Of a DNA stretch of 17,339 nucleotides, positions 14,869 to 17,339 are shown piece after piece. Each line of letters begins with the position of its first letter. The first letter of the stretch is position 1. Position numbers and translations under genes: made by a program. The DNA comes from an uncultured Anaerolineaceae bacterium (lineage in GTDB: Bacteria; Chloroflexota; Anaerolineae; Promineifilales; Promineifilaceae). The notes under the pieces were generated by a model that was given only the letters and a program-made list of their open reading frames with translations, was not told where the DNA came from and made no database searches. Location of the stretch: positions 1 through 17,339 of the forward strand of contig CALBTC010000183.1 of NCBI GenBank assembly GCA_937967805.1, written 5' to 3'.

Positions 14869-15068
14869 GAGTGCCTATCAGTATAGAGGATTCATCGGTT
14901 AGAAATCCAAGAATTGTTTGTCTTGAAATTTATAACCGGGGGCTACCATATTGACAAGAGGACATTCGGCATAAATTTAATGACTATTCAGCTATTGGCG
15001 ATGTGTCTCGCTTATTACGATGATGCTGATTTTGTGACATTCGGCATGAAGTTTTGGGTTAAATGTGG

Positions 15069-15097
15069 TTGCCCGAACTCCTCAGCTTCTGTATAGT
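15069..15097 (+). promoter_or_regulatory. candidate eno promoter
   Basis: TTGCCC (15069-15074, 4 of 6) and TATAGT (15092-15097, 5 of 6) are 17 bp apart. Transcription from about 15104 would give an eno leader of about 240 nt that includes the hairpin repeat. Confidence 0.38.
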
Positions 15098-15232
15098 CTC
15101 TCATAGTGTCTGCTGACCTAAAATGAATGAATATCAGCGGTCAGTTTACCAGCCCACTGTACCTGCAAACGCACAAATTAACAATCCCAGGAAAGCTAGA
15201 ATTGTACCGAATTAGAATTTCGGACACAGATA

Positions 15233-15277
15233 AACACAGATTCCCACAGATTAAAGAAAAATATCTGTGTTAATCTG
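15233..15277. repeat. CAGATTA-type hairpin repeat, copy 2
   Basis: AACACAGAT (15233-15241) pairs perfectly with ATCTGTGTT (15263-15271), and CAGATTA (15247-15253) pairs with TAATCTG (15271-15277). The same words make up the repeat at 12696-12741. It lies in the presumed eno leader. Confidence 0.6.
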
Positions 15278-15301
15278 CGAAAATCGGTGTTCTATTTCTA
15301 G

Positions 15302-16630
<1,329 letters not shown>

Positions 16631-16707
16631 TTCATTTTCAGGACTGGCAGTCTTTGATCTTCTGTTGAGTGGAAATAGTTGAGACTAAGGATTGCCACTC
16701 CTCACCC

Positions 16708-16739
16708 GTTTACCTGAATCTAATCTTTACGCGGTAAAC
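16708..16739. promoter_or_regulatory. inverted repeat upstream of clpP, possible operator
   Basis: GTTTACC (16708-16714) pairs with GGTAAAC (16733-16739), with an inner TTTAC-GCG-GTAAA palindrome (16726-16738). It sits 42 bp before the clpP ATG. It does not match the CtsR heptad or CIRCE. The 150-bp eno-clpP gap has no strong terminator. Confidence 0.35.
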
Positions 16740-16780
16740 TCTGCCCACTTTGCTAAATAACTCACGAGAAGGACACAAAC

Positions 16781-17339
16781 ATGATTCGATTTGAAGACGA
16801 ACAAGAAGCAGCCAAAGGTAATGATAAACCAAAGAAAAATATGATGGAGCGGCTGCTTGAAACCCGCACCATTACCATTTTTGGCGAAATTGATATGAAG
16901 GTAGCACGGGAAGTCACCGAAAAGCTCATGCTCCTGGCGGCCGATTCTGACGAAGATATTAAAATCTTTATCAACTCCCCTGGCGGGCATGTGGAATCCG
17001 GCGACACCATTTTTGACATGATTCGCTTTATCAAGCCCAAAGTAAAAATTGTGGGAACGGGCTGGGTGGCCAGCGCCGGCGCACTCATTTACGCGGCGGC
17101 TGATAAGGAAAATCGGTTCAGCCTGCCCAACACGCGCTTCCTGCTGCACCAACCCATGGGCGGCGTGCGCGGTCAGGCCCAGGATATCGCTATCGAGGCT
17201 GAAGAAATCATCAAGATGCGCGAGCGACTCAACCGTATTTTTGCCGAGCAAACAGGCCAGCCGCTGGAAAAAGTGGCCAAAGACACCGACCGCAACTTCT
17301 GGATGAGCGCCAAAGAAGCGGTGAATTATGGTCTGGTGG
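16781..17339 (+). CDS. clpP: ClpP-like protease subunit with Ser-His-Asn triad (3' end outside window)
   Basis: Proteolytic subunit of ATP-dependent Clp protease; the first 186 residues are present and the frame runs off the window end. Family motifs: [20 protein letters not shown] (64-83), catalytic Ser98 in GWVASAGAL, His123 in [18 protein letters not shown] (132-140), and [19 protein letters not shown] (168-186). Asn172 stands where E. coli ClpP has Asp171 (DTERDRF), so the triad reads Ser98-His123-Asn172, as in Listeria ClpP1. GWVASAG also differs from the usual GxAASMG. The ATG at 16781 has AAGGA (16769-16773) 7 nt upstream. No Clp ATPase is visible in the window. A second, canonical ClpP elsewhere in the genome would be expected. 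Confidence 0.94.
   Translation, partial: MIRFEDEQEAAKGNDKPKKNMMERLLETRTITIFGEIDMKVAREVTEKLMLLAADSDEDIKIFINSPGGHVESGDTIFDMIRFIKPKVKIVGTGWVASAGALIYAAADKENRFSLPNTRFLLHQPMGGVRGQAQDIAIEAEEIIKMRERLNRIFAEQTGQPLEKVAKDTDRNFWMSAKEAVNYGLV

Noticed and set aside
14914..15096. 60-codon plus-strand frame in the kinase-eno gap
   Set aside because: It has no Shine-Dalgarno and no recognisable protein pattern, and it contains both direct repeats and a promoter-like box.

Overview
The window reads as a moderately GC-rich bacterial chromosome segment, probably from the Chloroflexota (Anaerolineae-like or a relative). That placement is an inference from gene content, the style of the intergenic repeats and the general look of the proteins; there is no rRNA to confirm it. 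Nothing looks like phage or plasmid. The content is mostly housekeeping genes, with a small accessory patch around 10.2-11.4 kb.

Layout, left to right. 117-1949 (+): half-size ABC exporter. 2060-2281 (+): 73-aa orphan protein behind two inverted repeats. 2285-2421: MITE-like element. Then a long minus-strand block: P-loop kinase-like protein (2499-3029); long RelA/SpoT homologue (3098-5338) with a hairpin-rich leader; a two-gene operon of a two-TM membrane protein and a YtxH-like protein (5497-6340) with a good sigma70 promoter; a three-TM small membrane protein (6478-6750) overlapping mnmA by ATGA (6747-7934); and a large lipoprotein with a beta-propeller (7972-10161). The accessory patch holds a broken higA-type antitoxin (10306-10560, +) and a coupled pair of minus-strand genes, an RHH/DUF5678-like protein and a retropepsin-like aspartic protease (10566-11344), from a probably leaderless transcript. 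A NifS/IscS-type cysteine desulfurase (11464-12642) and a soluble GAF-PAS histidine kinase (12781-14868) follow on the minus strand. After a 469-bp divergent intergenic region come enolase (15344-16630, +) and a clpP cut by the window end (16781-, +).

Functional links. The cysteine desulfurase and MnmA are the sulfur donor and the tRNA U34 thiolase of one pathway, though not adjacent. Rel and ClpP both belong to stress physiology and both carry departures at catalytic positions: the HD hydrolase of Rel keeps its metal ligands but lacks the Glu-Asp pair, and ClpP has Asn in place of the triad Asp.

The most striking pattern is not a gene. The palindrome ACGGCCGT occurs 29 times in 17.3 kb where less than one copy is expected by chance. 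It occurs inside genes in all three reading frames, at stop codons and between genes, much like the HIP1 octamer of cyanobacteria. Several dispersed non-coding repeats (MITE-like, CAGATTA hairpins, a heptamer array) sit between genes.
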